From JBCCEV01 sp039030125 (GTDB lineage Bacteria > Pseudomonadota > Gammaproteobacteria > Ga0077536), in the NCBI GenBank assembly GCA_039030125.1, contig JBCCEV010000203.1:1-6042 (forward strand): a stretch of 6,042 nucleotides of DNA. The letters run 5' to 3'. The translations under genes and the position numbers were made by a program. This document shows positions 1 through 5,883 of this stretch, one piece after another (the stretch's first letter is position 1; each line of letters starts with the position of its first letter). The notes beneath the pieces were generated by a model, which was not told the DNA's origin, made no database searches, and saw only the letters and a program-made list of their open reading frames with translations.

Positions 1-111
1 CCCATAAATATTCCCCCGGCGCGCGGTTTCGGGGTGACTTAAACCACCCAAACTCAGGATAAAAAGAATGGTCGCAATAATGTAGCTAGCGGTGACGACA
101 CCTGAGCTCAT
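1..111 (-). CDS. pntB: NAD(P) transhydrogenase subunit beta, N-terminal fragment (runs off the window)
   Basis: The first 37 codons of the beta subunit of the proton-translocating transhydrogenase are visible; the gene continues past position 1. The peptide begins MSSGVVTASYIIATILF and continues with a LSLGGLSHPETARRGN stretch, which closely resembles the start of E. coli PntB (first membrane helix followed by the GLS..ET.R.GN loop). Residues about 6-25 form the first transmembrane helix. In the family, PntB carries the rest of the membrane channel and the NADP(H)-binding domain III. The ATG at 111-109 lies 7 nt after the pntA stop, and an AGGAAG ribosome binding site (plus-strand 122-127) overlaps the last sense codons of pntA, so translation of the two subunits is probably coupled. 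Identification is strong from the N-terminus plus the neighbour; nothing can be said about the missing part. Confidence 0.93.
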   Translation of the reverse strand, partial: MSSGVVTASYIIATILFILSLGGLSHPETARRGNIYG

Positions 112-118
112 GAGCGTT

Positions 119-1678
119 CTACTTCCTAAACATTTGCAGCATGCGCTGCGTCACGAGAAAACCACCAGCGATGTTGATTGAGGCAATCAATATCGCAACG
201 CCGGCCAGGATTGTGATGATCATCGAGCTGCTCGAGATCTGAAGCAAAGCCCCGATCACGATGATTCCGCTGATGGCGTTGGTCACGCTCATCAGCGGTG
301 TATGCAGTGCAGGCGTGACGTTCCAGATCACTTGATAGCCAACGAAGCAAGCCAGCACGAACACTGTGAAATGAGACATGAATTCGGCCGGTGCGATATT
401 CCCCAACCACCACAGCCCAATCGCCCCTCCGGCGAGCATCAACGCCGAAGCCGCGCCTTTTGGCAACCACGATTTTTTGTCAGTTTCCGACGGTGGCGCC
501 GGTGCGGCAGCCGGCTTGGCTGGGGCCGCGGATAATTTCGGAGCCGGCGGAGGCCAGGTAATTTCTCCAGCGTTGATCACGGTGGCGCCACGGATGACTT
601 CGTCTTCCATATCGATATTGATCACGCCGTCCTTGTCTGGCGTTAAGTCGGTCAACAAATGACGCAAATTTGTGCCATACAACTGGCTGGCTTGGGTCGG
701 CAAGCGGCTCGGCAAATCCGTAAACCCGATCACTGTCACACCGTCGACTTCGGCGACCTCACCGGGTTTCGTTGCTGCACAATTGCCGCCCTGCTCTGCC
801 GCCATATCGACAATCACACTGCCAGGATTCATTGAGGCGACCATGTCCGCCGTGATCAATTTTGGGGCCGGCTTACCCGGGATCAGGGCGGTCGTAACAA
901 TGATGTCGACTTCCTTAGCTTGGTCCGCAAATAGTGCCATCTCAGCCTTGATGAACTCCTCACTCATGACCTTCGCGTAACCGCCTTCACCGCCACCTTC
1001 TTCCTCGAACTCAAGCATCAGGAACTCCGCGTCCATGCTTTCGACCTGTTCTTTAACCTCGGGTCGCGTGTCGAAGGCGCGAACGACCGCACCCATGCTC
1101 TTCGCCGCGCCAATCGCGGCTAAGCCCGCGACCCCCGCACCAATGACGAGCACTTTCGCCGGCGGCACCTTGCCTGCCGCTGTGATCTGCCCCGTAAAAA
1201 ATCGACCAAAGCGATTCGAGGCCTCCACGATCGCACGATAACCACCAATGTTGGCCATCGAACTTAACGCGTCCATTTTTTGGGCGCGCGAGATCCGCGG
1301 CACGCTGTCGACGGCCAGTACATTCACGCCTTTCGCCGCGAGGGCGCTCATTAGCTCCTCATTCTGCGCGGGCCAAATAAAGGAAATGAGCGTCTGATCT
1401 GCTTTGAGCAAATCAAGCTCGCTCATATTGAGTTGCGGGTGGTGCTCGGGCGCCCTGACTTTGAGGACAATGTCTGCGTCGGCCCACAGCATTTTAACTT
1501 CGGCAGCGACGGTGGCTCCGGCAGCCGTATAGGCGGTGTCCGGCAAACTGGCCGCGGCTCCGGCACCAGCTTCCACAAATACTTCAAACCCAAGTTTTAT
1601 GAGATGGGTTACAACGTCTGGCGTGGTCGCTACGCGACGTTCGCCCGCATGAACCTCTCGAGGGACCGCGATCCTCAT
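119..1678 (-). CDS. pntA: NAD(P) transhydrogenase subunit alpha, fused type (519 aa)
   Basis: Alpha subunit of the inner-membrane proton-translocating transhydrogenase, which uses the proton gradient to drive hydride transfer from NADH to NADP+ and so supplies NADPH. Residues 1-375 are the cytoplasmic NAD(H)-binding domain I. It opens MRIAVPRE, has the RAQ motif at 131-133 in the segment that contacts domain III, a Rossmann GAGVAG at 180-185, the VDMAAEQGGN motif around 290-299, and a conserved RLPTQASQLYGTN segment at 325-337. An Ala/Pro-rich linker (about 376-400) leads to four predicted membrane helices at roughly 408-426, 434-452, 463-482 and 485-507, with the conserved HTPLMSVTNAISGI motif at 459-472. 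The length and fused architecture match E. coli PntA (510 aa). The ATG at 1678 has an AGGGAG ribosome binding site (plus-strand 1688-1693) nine bases upstream and a good promoter beyond it. It is the first gene of a pntAB operon. All expected motifs are intact. Confidence 0.97.
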   Translation of the reverse strand: MRIAVPREVHAGERRVATTPDVVTHLIKLGFEVFVEAGAGAAASLPDTAYTAAGATVAAEVKMLWADADIVLKVRAPEHHPQLNMSELDLLKADQTLISFIWPAQNEELMSALAAKGVNVLAVDSVPRISRAQKMDALSSMANIGGYRAIVEASNRFGRFFTGQITAAGKVPPAKVLVIGAGVAGLAAIGAAKSMGAVVRAFDTRPEVKEQVESMDAEFLMLEFEEEGGGEGGYAKVMSEEFIKAEMALFADQAKEVDIIVTTALIPGKPAPKLITADMVASMNPGSVIVDMAAEQGGNCAATKPGEVAEVDGVTVIGFTDLPSRLPTQASQLYGTNLRHLLTDLTPDKDGVINIDMEDEVIRGATVINAGEITWPPPAPKLSAAPAKPAAAPAPPSETDKKSWLPKGAASALMLAGGAIGLWWLGNIAPAEFMSHFTVFVLACFVGYQVIWNVTPALHTPLMSVTNAISGIIVIGALLQISSSSMIITILAGVAILIASINIAGGFLVTQRMLQMFRK

Positions 1679-1703
1679 CCTCGATAACTCCCTAAGTTAG
1701 GTG

Positions 1704-1716
1704 GTGGCAAGGCCAC
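1704..1716. promoter_or_regulatory. Palindrome GTGGC-AAG-GCCAC at the pntA transcription start
   Basis: A perfect 5-bp inverted repeat with a 3-nt centre sits immediately downstream of the pntA -10 box and spans the predicted start site. It could be an operator, or a small hairpin at the 5' end of the pntAB mRNA. A repeat this short can arise by chance, and no regulator gene is nearby. Confidence 0.3.
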
Positions 1717-1717
1717 A

Positions 1718-1745
1718 ATTATAAGGGCCTGATGCGCAACAGCAA
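1718..1745 (-). promoter_or_regulatory. Sigma70-type promoter of pntAB
   Basis: Read on the minus strand, a perfect TATAAT -10 box (plus-strand 1718-1723) lies 16 bases after a TTGCTG -35-like hexamer (plus-strand 1740-1745). The predicted start of transcription is near 1711, giving a leader of about 33 nt before the pntA ATG, which contains its ribosome binding site. This is a consensus match only. Confidence 0.6.
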
Positions 1746-1780
1746 TTCACTGATTGATGGCGATATCTGCTCGTTCGTCC

Positions 1781-1786
1781 TATATT
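1781..1786 (+). promoter_or_regulatory. Possible -10 box (TATATT) for the PPOX flavoprotein gene
   Basis: TATATT matches the -10 consensus at five of six positions. The hexamer 17 nt upstream (TGGCGA, 1758-1763) is a poor -35; a better hexamer, TTGATG at 1754-1759, is 21 nt away, which is too far. Transcription would start near 1793, favouring translation from the ATG at 1824 over the ATG at 1788. Confidence 0.3.
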
Positions 1787-1823
1787 GATGCCGTTAAATT
1801 CAAAAACATTCGAGCACCAAACC

Positions 1824-2468
1824 ATGGCGGCAAAACGAGAAACGATCACCGAAGAAGAAAACCTCCGAGAAATTATCGGACAGCCGATGGATTTGGCGGT
1901 CAAAAAAGCCATTGATCATCTCGATAAACACTGCCAGGCATATATCGAGCGCTCGCCATTCGTTTGTGTCGGTACCAGTTCGCCCGATGGCGCCTGTGAT
2001 GTTTCTCCCCGTGGCGACGCCCCTGGTTTTGTGCAAATCATTGACGAAAAAACGCTTTTCCTACCTGACCGGCCGGGCAATAACCGCGTCGACACCATGG
2101 GGAACATTGTTGAAAACGGGCACACCGGACTGCTCTTTTTGATCCCAGGCTTTCAAGAAACGCTAAGAGTGAACGGCACTGCCGAAATCATTCAAGACGA
2201 AGAGCTATTGACGAATGCGACGGTGAAGAACAAAACCCCTAAGGTGGGAATTTTGGTGCATGTTGAGGAAGCCTATCTGCATTGCGCCAAGGCGATAAAG
2301 CGATCGAAATTGTGGGATCCCGAGAGCATCCAAGATCGAACGGAAATGCCTTCGTTGGGCAAGATCATCTTGGAACAAACGGCACCACCTGAGGAGCCGC
2401 CCACAGAGGACGTGGTGACGCATGTTGATGAAGTCATAGAAGACAATTACAAAAACGAACTTTATTAA
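1824..2468 (+). CDS. FMN-dependent PPOX-type flavoprotein, MSMEG_1061-like (pyridoxamine 5'-phosphate oxidase-like split barrel)
   Basis: The 214-aa product is a probable soluble flavoprotein of the pyridoxamine-phosphate-oxidase-like split-barrel superfamily. Recognisable blocks of the MSMEG_1061-type family occur in order: an N-terminal ELREIIG-like helix (13-19), DHLDKHCQAYIERSPFV (31-47), CDVSPRGDAPGFV (58-70), LPDRPGNNRVDTMGNIVEN (80-98), GLLFLIPG..ETLRVNG (102-118), and LHCAKAIKRSKLWDP (152-166) ahead of the MPSLGKI segment. These are the FMN-binding and dimer-forming parts in relatives; the physiological substrate is unknown. The tail (186-214) is acidic and Pro-rich but ends in the NELY-type terminus that relatives share. 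The frame is open back to an ATG at 1788 (TTG at 1785), but the homology begins after 1824 and neither start has a clear Shine-Dalgarno sequence, so 1824 is chosen. The gene is transcribed divergently from pntA and converges on the downstream gene. Confidence 0.88.
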   Translation: MAAKRETITEEENLREIIGQPMDLAVKKAIDHLDKHCQAYIERSPFVCVGTSSPDGACDVSPRGDAPGFVQIIDEKTLFLPDRPGNNRVDTMGNIVENGHTGLLFLIPGFQETLRVNGTAEIIQDEELLTNATVKNKTPKVGILVHVEEAYLHCAKAIKRSKLWDPESIQDRTEMPSLGKIILEQTAPPEEPPTEDVVTHVDEVIEDNYKNELY

Positions 2469-2704
2469 CGAGCTTCCGGCGCTTCTCGATACGTGCGCCT
2501 GACGCTGCAGGATCGCGTCGCTAAGCATTCTCGAACTCATCGTTGTCCTCAACCGCTAACGCCGGTAGAGCGGCGCAAACAGCACAATCCATAGCCGATC
2601 AACAGAATGGCGGGAGGTTGTCCCACTCTCCATCGTCGCGCTATCCCCGTGCCTTAGGGTGGGTCAGCGACTACAAACCGGATTGCCCCACGGCGTCTAA
2701 ATAT
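2469..2704. other. Convergent intergenic spacer, no gene seen
   Basis: This 236-bp spacer separates two converging genes, where a bidirectional terminator would be expected. Only weak stems are visible: CCGCT/AGCGG (2553-2557 with 2569-2573), GGGA/TCCC around 2612-2624, and GTCGC/GCGAC (2635-2639 with 2667-2671). None is followed by a T run on either strand, so no intrinsic terminator can be called. No coding potential or RNA gene was recognised. Confidence 0.5.
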
Positions 2705-3391
2705 CTATGAGAAGGTGCCGCCTGATTCAGCCAGCTCTTTTAGTAGTGGCGCGGGTTTCCACGACGCCGGGTCTTGTTCGGCGAACTCGCTAATGCGTTG
2801 AAAGACTTTGTCCAAACCAACCTGGTCTGCATAGAACATCGGCCCCCCAAGGTAGGCTGGTACGCCGTATCCATAGACGTAGATGACATCAATGTCACTG
2901 GCGCGTTGCGCGATGCCTTCTTCCAGAATCCAAGCGGCCTCGTTGATAAGCGCATACATCAATCGCTCTAACACCTCATCAGGCGTAATTGTCCGCCGCG
3001 AGATCCCCTTTTCGGCAGAGTACTCAACGATGAGTTTTTCAATCTCGGGATCGCGTTCTCGTGCGCGTGTCGCGGCGTCATACTGGTAGTAACCTGATCC
3101 CGTCTTTTGGCCGAAACGGCCGCGCTCACAGATCCGGTCGCTGATCTCGCAATAGCGTTCACCAGGCGGCAAGCTTGCCGGTAGCCCTTTGCCTTGACGA
3201 ATGCGCCAGCCAACGTCGAGGCCCGCGAGATCAGACATCGTCAGCGGCCCCATCGCAAATCCAAGCTCGTAGATGGGGTCATCGACTTCATGCGGTAGGG
3301 CGCCTTCCTCCAGCATGTACTGGGCTTGCGCGAGGTACTTGTGAATCATGCGGTTGCCAACGAAAACCATCACAAACGCCCACCACAACAC
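2705..3391 (-). CDS. C-terminal open frame of the broken hydratase/dehydrogenase (3-hydroxyacyl-CoA dehydrogenase C-terminal domains)
   Basis: The homologous part begins at VGNRMIHKY just after the shift (restored residues 479-696). It includes N481 of the VGNR motif, which aligns with the catalytic asparagine of 3-hydroxyacyl-CoA dehydrogenases. The first helical domain has YELGFAMGPLTMSDLAGLDVG (509-529) and the ERGRFGQKTGSGYYQY segment (557-572). The second has RLMYALINEAAWILEEGIA (611-629) and IDVIYVYGYGVPAYLGGPMFYAD (636-657). The frame opens at a GTG at 3391 (first ATG at 3370), but there is no convincing ribosome binding site and the residues before VGNR are the out-of-frame reading of the upstream domain. 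Independent translation is therefore unlikely; this is the continuation of the upstream frame. The TAG stop is at 2705-2707. Confidence 0.82.
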   Translation of the reverse strand: MLWWAFVMVFVGNRMIHKYLAQAQYMLEEGALPHEVDDPIYELGFAMGPLTMSDLAGLDVGWRIRQGKGLPASLPPGERYCEISDRICERGRFGQKTGSGYYQYDAATRARERDPEIEKLIVEYSAEKGISRRTITPDEVLERLMYALINEAAWILEEGIAQRASDIDVIYVYGYGVPAYLGGPMFYADQVGLDKVFQRISEFAEQDPASWKPAPLLKELAESGGTFS

Positions 3392-4796
3392 CCACTTTCT
3401 TAATCGCGCGAGTCACCGCAAGCGTTGTTGCCAGCGTTTCATGGCTGGTTTTCTCGCCGCGCACGATCTCAAGCAGTTTCATCACGTTCGCGGGACTGAA
3501 GAAATGCGTACCAATTACTTTCTCTGGTCGCTGGGTAACGGCGGCGATTTCATCGACGTCCAACGTCGATGTGTTGGACGCCAAAATGCACTCCGGTTTT
3601 GTTACTTCATCGAGACGACTAAACACTTCCTTTTTGATCTCCATGTTCTCGAACACGGCCTCGATCACCAGATCGACATCGGCAAGGTCACCGTAGTTGA
3701 GCGTCGGCGCGATTAAATCCATCCGGATGCCAACGTCGTCCATGGTCATTCGGCCTTTCTTCGCGGTACGCTCGTAGTTGTCCCGCATGGTCGCGAGCCC
3801 CTTGTCTAGAAACTCTTGTTCCATTTCCAGCAATACAACCGGGATCCCAACGTTCGCGAAGTTCATTGCGATACCGCCACCCATGGTACCGGCGCCGATG
3901 ACACCTACCTTTTTTATGTCCTGAAGCTTCACATCGCGAGGCATATCGTCGACCTTGTTTGCCGCACGCTCGGCGAAAAAAATGTGACGCTGTGCCGCGG
4001 ACTGCGCACTTTCGAGCAGCTCCTGAAAAAGCTCCCGTTCACGCTTCATGCCCTCGTCGAACGGTAAGGTGCAAGCCGCTTCGACCGCCGAGGCACAGTT
4101 TTGCGGTGCCAGGAACCCGCGGCGTGTTTTGCTCAATTTATTGCGAGTGTTTTCAAACAGCGTTGGATCGACGCTCGAAATTTTGTCGCTAAGGTCGCGC
4201 ACTTTTTTTAATGGCGCACCGGATTCGACAATTGTCCGCGCGAAGGCAAGCGCCCCTTCAAGCAATTGGCCTTCCTCGACAATTTCGTCAATAACACCAG
4301 CGGCATGTGCCGCCTTGGCTGGTATTTGAGTGCCACCGCAGATCGCATCAAGCGCCGCCTCAGCACCGATCAAGCGCGGTAAGCGCTGGGTGCCCCCCGC
4401 ACCCGGGAGCAGACCCAAATGCACTTCCGGTAAGCCCACACGCGCAGACGGCACCGCTACCCGGTAGTGGCAGCACAATGCGGTTTCAAGTCCTCCGCCA
4501 AGCGCCGTTCCGTGTATTGCTGCGATCACGGGCTTCTGTAAATCCTCTACAGCCTTCAGGGTGTCGAGAAAATGCGGCGGTTCTACAGGCTTGCCGAATT
4601 CCGAAATGTCCGCACCAGCAATGAAGGTACGACCTTCGCAGATCAACACCGTCGCTACGGTATCGTCGGCGGCGGCAGTCGCGAAATGTTCGCTCAAACC
4701 ATGCCGGACATGCTGCGAAAGCGCGTTTACCGGCGGATTGTTAACGGTAACGATACCGATATCGCCATCTTTGCTGTATGAGACTGACTGCGTCAT
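3288..4796 (-). CDS. N-terminal open frame of the broken hydratase/dehydrogenase (enoyl-CoA hydratase plus NAD-binding domain)
   Basis: The frame encodes 502 aa, of which 1-478 are homologous and the last 24 are out-of-frame residues after the shift. The hydratase (crotonase) half has the oxyanion-hole motifs AGADI (60-64) and HGTALGGG (95-102) and both catalytic glutamates, E104 (GGGLE) and E124 (GLPE). The dehydrogenase half has a Rossmann GAGTMGGG (301-308), the acidic end of beta-2 at E324, SNTSTL (407-412), the catalytic His H431 in GTHFFSP and its partner E443 in LLEIVRG. Translated alone, it would keep hydratase activity in principle but would lack the helical C-terminal domains that complete the dehydrogenase site and the fold. 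An upstream in-frame extension to 4865 was rejected because the ATG at 4796 carries the ribosome binding site and the family starts there. Confidence 0.85.
   Translation of the reverse strand: MTQSVSYSKDGDIGIVTVNNPPVNALSQHVRHGLSEHFATAAADDTVATVLICEGRTFIAGADISEFGKPVEPPHFLDTLKAVEDLQKPVIAAIHGTALGGGLETALCCHYRVAVPSARVGLPEVHLGLLPGAGGTQRLPRLIGAEAALDAICGGTQIPAKAAHAAGVIDEIVEEGQLLEGALAFARTIVESGAPLKKVRDLSDKISSVDPTLFENTRNKLSKTRRGFLAPQNCASAVEAACTLPFDEGMKRERELFQELLESAQSAAQRHIFFAERAANKVDDMPRDVKLQDIKKVGVIGAGTMGGGIAMNFANVGIPVVLLEMEQEFLDKGLATMRDNYERTAKKGRMTMDDVGIRMDLIAPTLNYGDLADVDLVIEAVFENMEIKKEVFSRLDEVTKPECILASNTSTLDVDEIAAVTQRPEKVIGTHFFSPANVMKLLEIVRGEKTSHETLATTLAVTRAIKKVGVVVGVCDGFRWQPHDSQVPRASPVHAGGRRPTA
3363..3366 (-). 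other. Site of the frameshift: one extra T in a T run
   Basis: On the coding (minus) strand the sequence reads GAT GGT TTT CGT TGG, giving DGF-RW. The family consensus DGFVGNR needs GGT TTC GTT GGC, which is recovered exactly by removing one T from the four-T run (AAAA on the plus strand). Upstream residues in one frame and downstream residues in the next frame join without losing or duplicating any residue. Confidence 0.88.
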
Positions 4797-4835
4797 GAGA
4801 GTCCTTCCATATTTGATTCGTGGAGAACAAGCATC

Positions 4836-4865
4836 AAGATATTTGAAGTTGTTCAGACGGTTCAA
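4836..4865 (-). promoter_or_regulatory. Possible promoter of the hydratase/dehydrogenase gene
   Basis: On the minus strand, TTGAAC (plus-strand 4860-4865) is followed after 18 bases by TATCTT (plus-strand 4836-4841). Both are partial matches to sigma70 consensus at an acceptable spacing, about 40 nt upstream of the ATG at 4796. Confidence 0.3.
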
Positions 4866-4925
4866 TAGGGACGTGTTCGCGCCCTACCGGCATTCCAGAT
4901 CGCGCCGGCGGCTAATAGTGTTGGA

Positions 4926-4950
4926 TGACTCGGCGCAAGACCCAGAGTCA
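4926..4950. repeat. Inverted repeat TGACTC-N13-GAGTCA, with an adjacent CAGAGTC direct repeat
   Basis: A perfect 6-bp inverted repeat has arms at 4926-4931 and 4945-4950. The right arm overlaps a CAGAGTC that is repeated 16 bp further on (4943-4949 and 4959-4965). The spacing resembles a dimer-binding operator and lies upstream of the possible promoter of the beta-oxidation gene. No cognate regulator is seen, and it could be chance. Confidence 0.25.
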
Positions 4951-5072
4951 GTAGCTCTCAGAGTCCCAGCGGATGATGGAGTGCATCGCTCAACGGGGCA
5001 CGGTGCATGAGCAGCCTCGCCTAACTCTGCGATATCGCCCGCAGTTGCGCCCGGAGGCACATTTAACAGTAC

Positions 5073-5552
5073 TTAGGCTCTGATTACCGGGGGCGTCGAA
5101 AATCCGGCCTTCGCACACTCATCTTCATACAACCGCAAAATCCGTCCAGCATCGAGAACGGTTTCTACCTTGCCGTCATCATCCAAATTTAAGTTCGCAC
5201 CACGGATTGCAAAAAATATATCGGTCTGTTCCGTATTGTCGGCCAACACATGCAACGTGTGCACGGCGCCTGATGGTTCGAACAGATACGAACCAGGCCG
5301 ATTGATGTCTGGGTATTCTAAGTAACGCCAGGCGCCAGCGGTGGTGTAAGCGTAAACCTCACCCGTGTGACGGTGACGCTGGATAGTTACACCGGCATCA
5401 AACTTGGTGCGGACCACCCACAGGCCAAACTCAATGTTGACCTGTAATAGCTGGAACAGAACGCCATCGGTGAGAGTTACCCAGGGTAATTCTTCGGTGC
5501 CACGGTGAAACGAGGCGGGAACGTGCGGCTCCGGTTTCGGGACTGCAGCCAT
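5073..5552 (-). CDS. Cupin-fold dioxygenase, 2,4'-dihydroxyacetophenone dioxygenase (DAD) family
   Basis: This 159-aa single-domain cupin resembles the DAD family, whose characterised member is a non-haem iron enzyme that cleaves 2,4'-dihydroxyacetophenone to 4-hydroxybenzoate and formate. The family block RHRHTGEVYAYTTAGAWRYLEY lies at 59-80. Metal-binding candidates are H60 and H62 (HRH) from cupin motif 1 and H98 from motif 2, which reads GSYLFEPSGAVH (87-98) and fits the G-X5-PXG-X2-H pattern. Motif 1 is slightly unusual, with only two residues between the second His and E65. No signal peptide is seen, so the protein is cytoplasmic. The ATG at 5552 is supported by an AAGGGGAG ribosome binding site (plus-strand 5561-5568). 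The gene lies 35 nt after the ABM-fold gene and is probably last in the operon. The family is assigned with good confidence; the true substrate is unknown, and many homologues labelled DAD are untested. Confidence 0.85.
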   Translation of the reverse strand: MAAVPKPEPHVPASFHRGTEELPWVTLTDGVLFQLLQVNIEFGLWVVRTKFDAGVTIQRHRHTGEVYAYTTAGAWRYLEYPDINRPGSYLFEPSGAVHTLHVLADNTEQTDIFFAIRGANLNLDDDGKVETVLDAGRILRLYEDECAKAGFSTPPVIRA

Positions 5553-5587
5553 TGTTGTCTCTCCCCTTAAATGAATCAGGTCTAAAT

Positions 5588-5881
5588 TTAGTCCGCGCCT
5601 TTGTATTCACCCGCGATTTCGAGCATGTGAGGTTTAGGATTGAACTTACACAACACCGGGCCAATTTGATCATGATTGGAATCGCGAAATTTCACGAATG
5701 CGTCAGCGCTTTCCCAACGCATGGCATTGAATACCGTGCCGGTAGCGCGCTCGATACAAATTGTGTTGCCAAAAAACTCCGGCTGTTTCATCACCAAGTC
5801 TTTCGTGATTTGTTTCAATGCCGCGACACAATCGTCGACGGCGTCTTCACCCACCGGAAACTCAACAAGTACCACTTCCAC
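5588..5881 (-). CDS. ABM-family protein (antibiotic biosynthesis monooxygenase fold, dimeric alpha/beta barrel)
   Basis: This 97-aa protein has the size and pattern of the ABM ferredoxin-like fold. A first strand VVLVEFPV (3-10) is followed by a helix (about 13-31). Then come QPEFFGNTICIERATGTVFNAMRWES (33-58, the usual qPGf.g strands and W-E-S) and a second helix with the ADAFVKFRDS segment (60-69). Members include cofactor-independent monooxygenases for aromatic polyketides, quinol monooxygenases and haem-degrading enzymes, but many have no known activity, so only the fold can be asserted. It starts with GTG at 5881, and an AAGGAG ribosome binding site seven bases upstream (plus-strand 5889-5894) decides the start. 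That site lies inside the end of the upstream molybdoenzyme gene, whose stop is just 2 nt away, implying translational coupling and a shared pathway. Confidence 0.8.
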   Translation of the reverse strand: MEVVLVEFPVGEDAVDDCVAALKQITKDLVMKQPEFFGNTICIERATGTVFNAMRWESADAFVKFRDSNHDQIGPVLCKFNPKPHMLEIAGEYKGAD

Positions 5882-5883
5882 AA

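Larger units (their letters stand above)
2705..4796 (-). pseudogene. Frame-disrupted bifunctional enoyl-CoA hydratase / 3-hydroxyacyl-CoA dehydrogenase (EHHADH/MFE1-like), whole locus
   Basis: This is one gene interrupted by a +1-nt shift at about 3363-3366. Deleting one base gives an uninterrupted 696-aa protein, the usual length for bacterial and peroxisomal multifunctional enzyme type 1, which hydrates trans-2-enoyl-CoA and then oxidises the 3-hydroxyacyl-CoA with NAD+ in beta-oxidation. The restored order is hydratase domain (about 1-190), linker, NAD-binding dehydrogenase domain (about 295-475) and two C-terminal 3-hydroxyacyl-CoA dehydrogenase helical domains (about 478-570 and 610-690). 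The order matches FadB too, but the length and the absence of a FadB-like adjacent thiolase favour the MFE1-like group. Start: the ATG at 4796 has a GGAAGG ribosome binding site (plus-strand 4802-4808) six bases upstream. Because no other damage is visible, this is either a very recent mutation or an error in the sequence, in which case the gene is functional. Confidence 0.85.
4797..5072. other. Intergenic spacer, no gene seen
   Basis: This 276-bp spacer lies between the cupin gene (ending at 5073) and the start of the hydratase/dehydrogenase gene. It holds the ribosome binding site and a weak promoter for the latter, a TGACTC-N13-GAGTCA inverted repeat, and a small stem CTGCG/CGCAG (5027-5044). 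That stem has no T run after it, so a terminator for the cupin operon cannot be called. Translations in all frames resemble no known protein. Confidence 0.5.

Noticed and set aside
479..551. Ala/Pro-rich low-complexity stretch inside pntA
   Set aside because: It is the flexible linker between the NAD-binding domain and the membrane helices, which is expected in fused PntA proteins.
966..1020. Glu/Gly-rich run in PntA (residues about 220-237)
   Set aside because: An acidic, glycine-rich loop before the YAKVMSEEF segment is normal for proteobacterial PntA.
302..1687. Several plus-strand open frames opposite pntA
   Set aside because: They are antisense to a fully conserved gene and show no recognisable domain; the longest are about 100 codons.
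3348..3391. Programmed +1 ribosomal frameshift at the TTT-C site of the broken hydratase/dehydrogenase
   Set aside because: A phenylalanine tRNA could slip from TTT to TTC, but there is no adjacent stop codon, no well-placed Shine-Dalgarno-like stimulator and no known family precedent. A mutation or sequence error is simpler.
3175..3716. Open frames on the plus strand within the hydratase/dehydrogenase gene
   Set aside because: They lie antisense to a well-supported enzyme, resemble no known family and have low-complexity Arg/Ser/Pro-rich composition typical of shadow frames.
4797..4865. N-terminal extension of the hydratase/dehydrogenase to 4865
   Set aside because: The ATG at 4796 has a good ribosome binding site and matches the family start; the extra 23 residues look like untranslated leader and overlap the possible promoter.
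5029..5038. Perfect 10-bp palindrome GCGATATCGC
   Set aside because: Short, in a spacer, with no second copy or promoter nearby; it can arise by chance and forms no hairpin without a loop.
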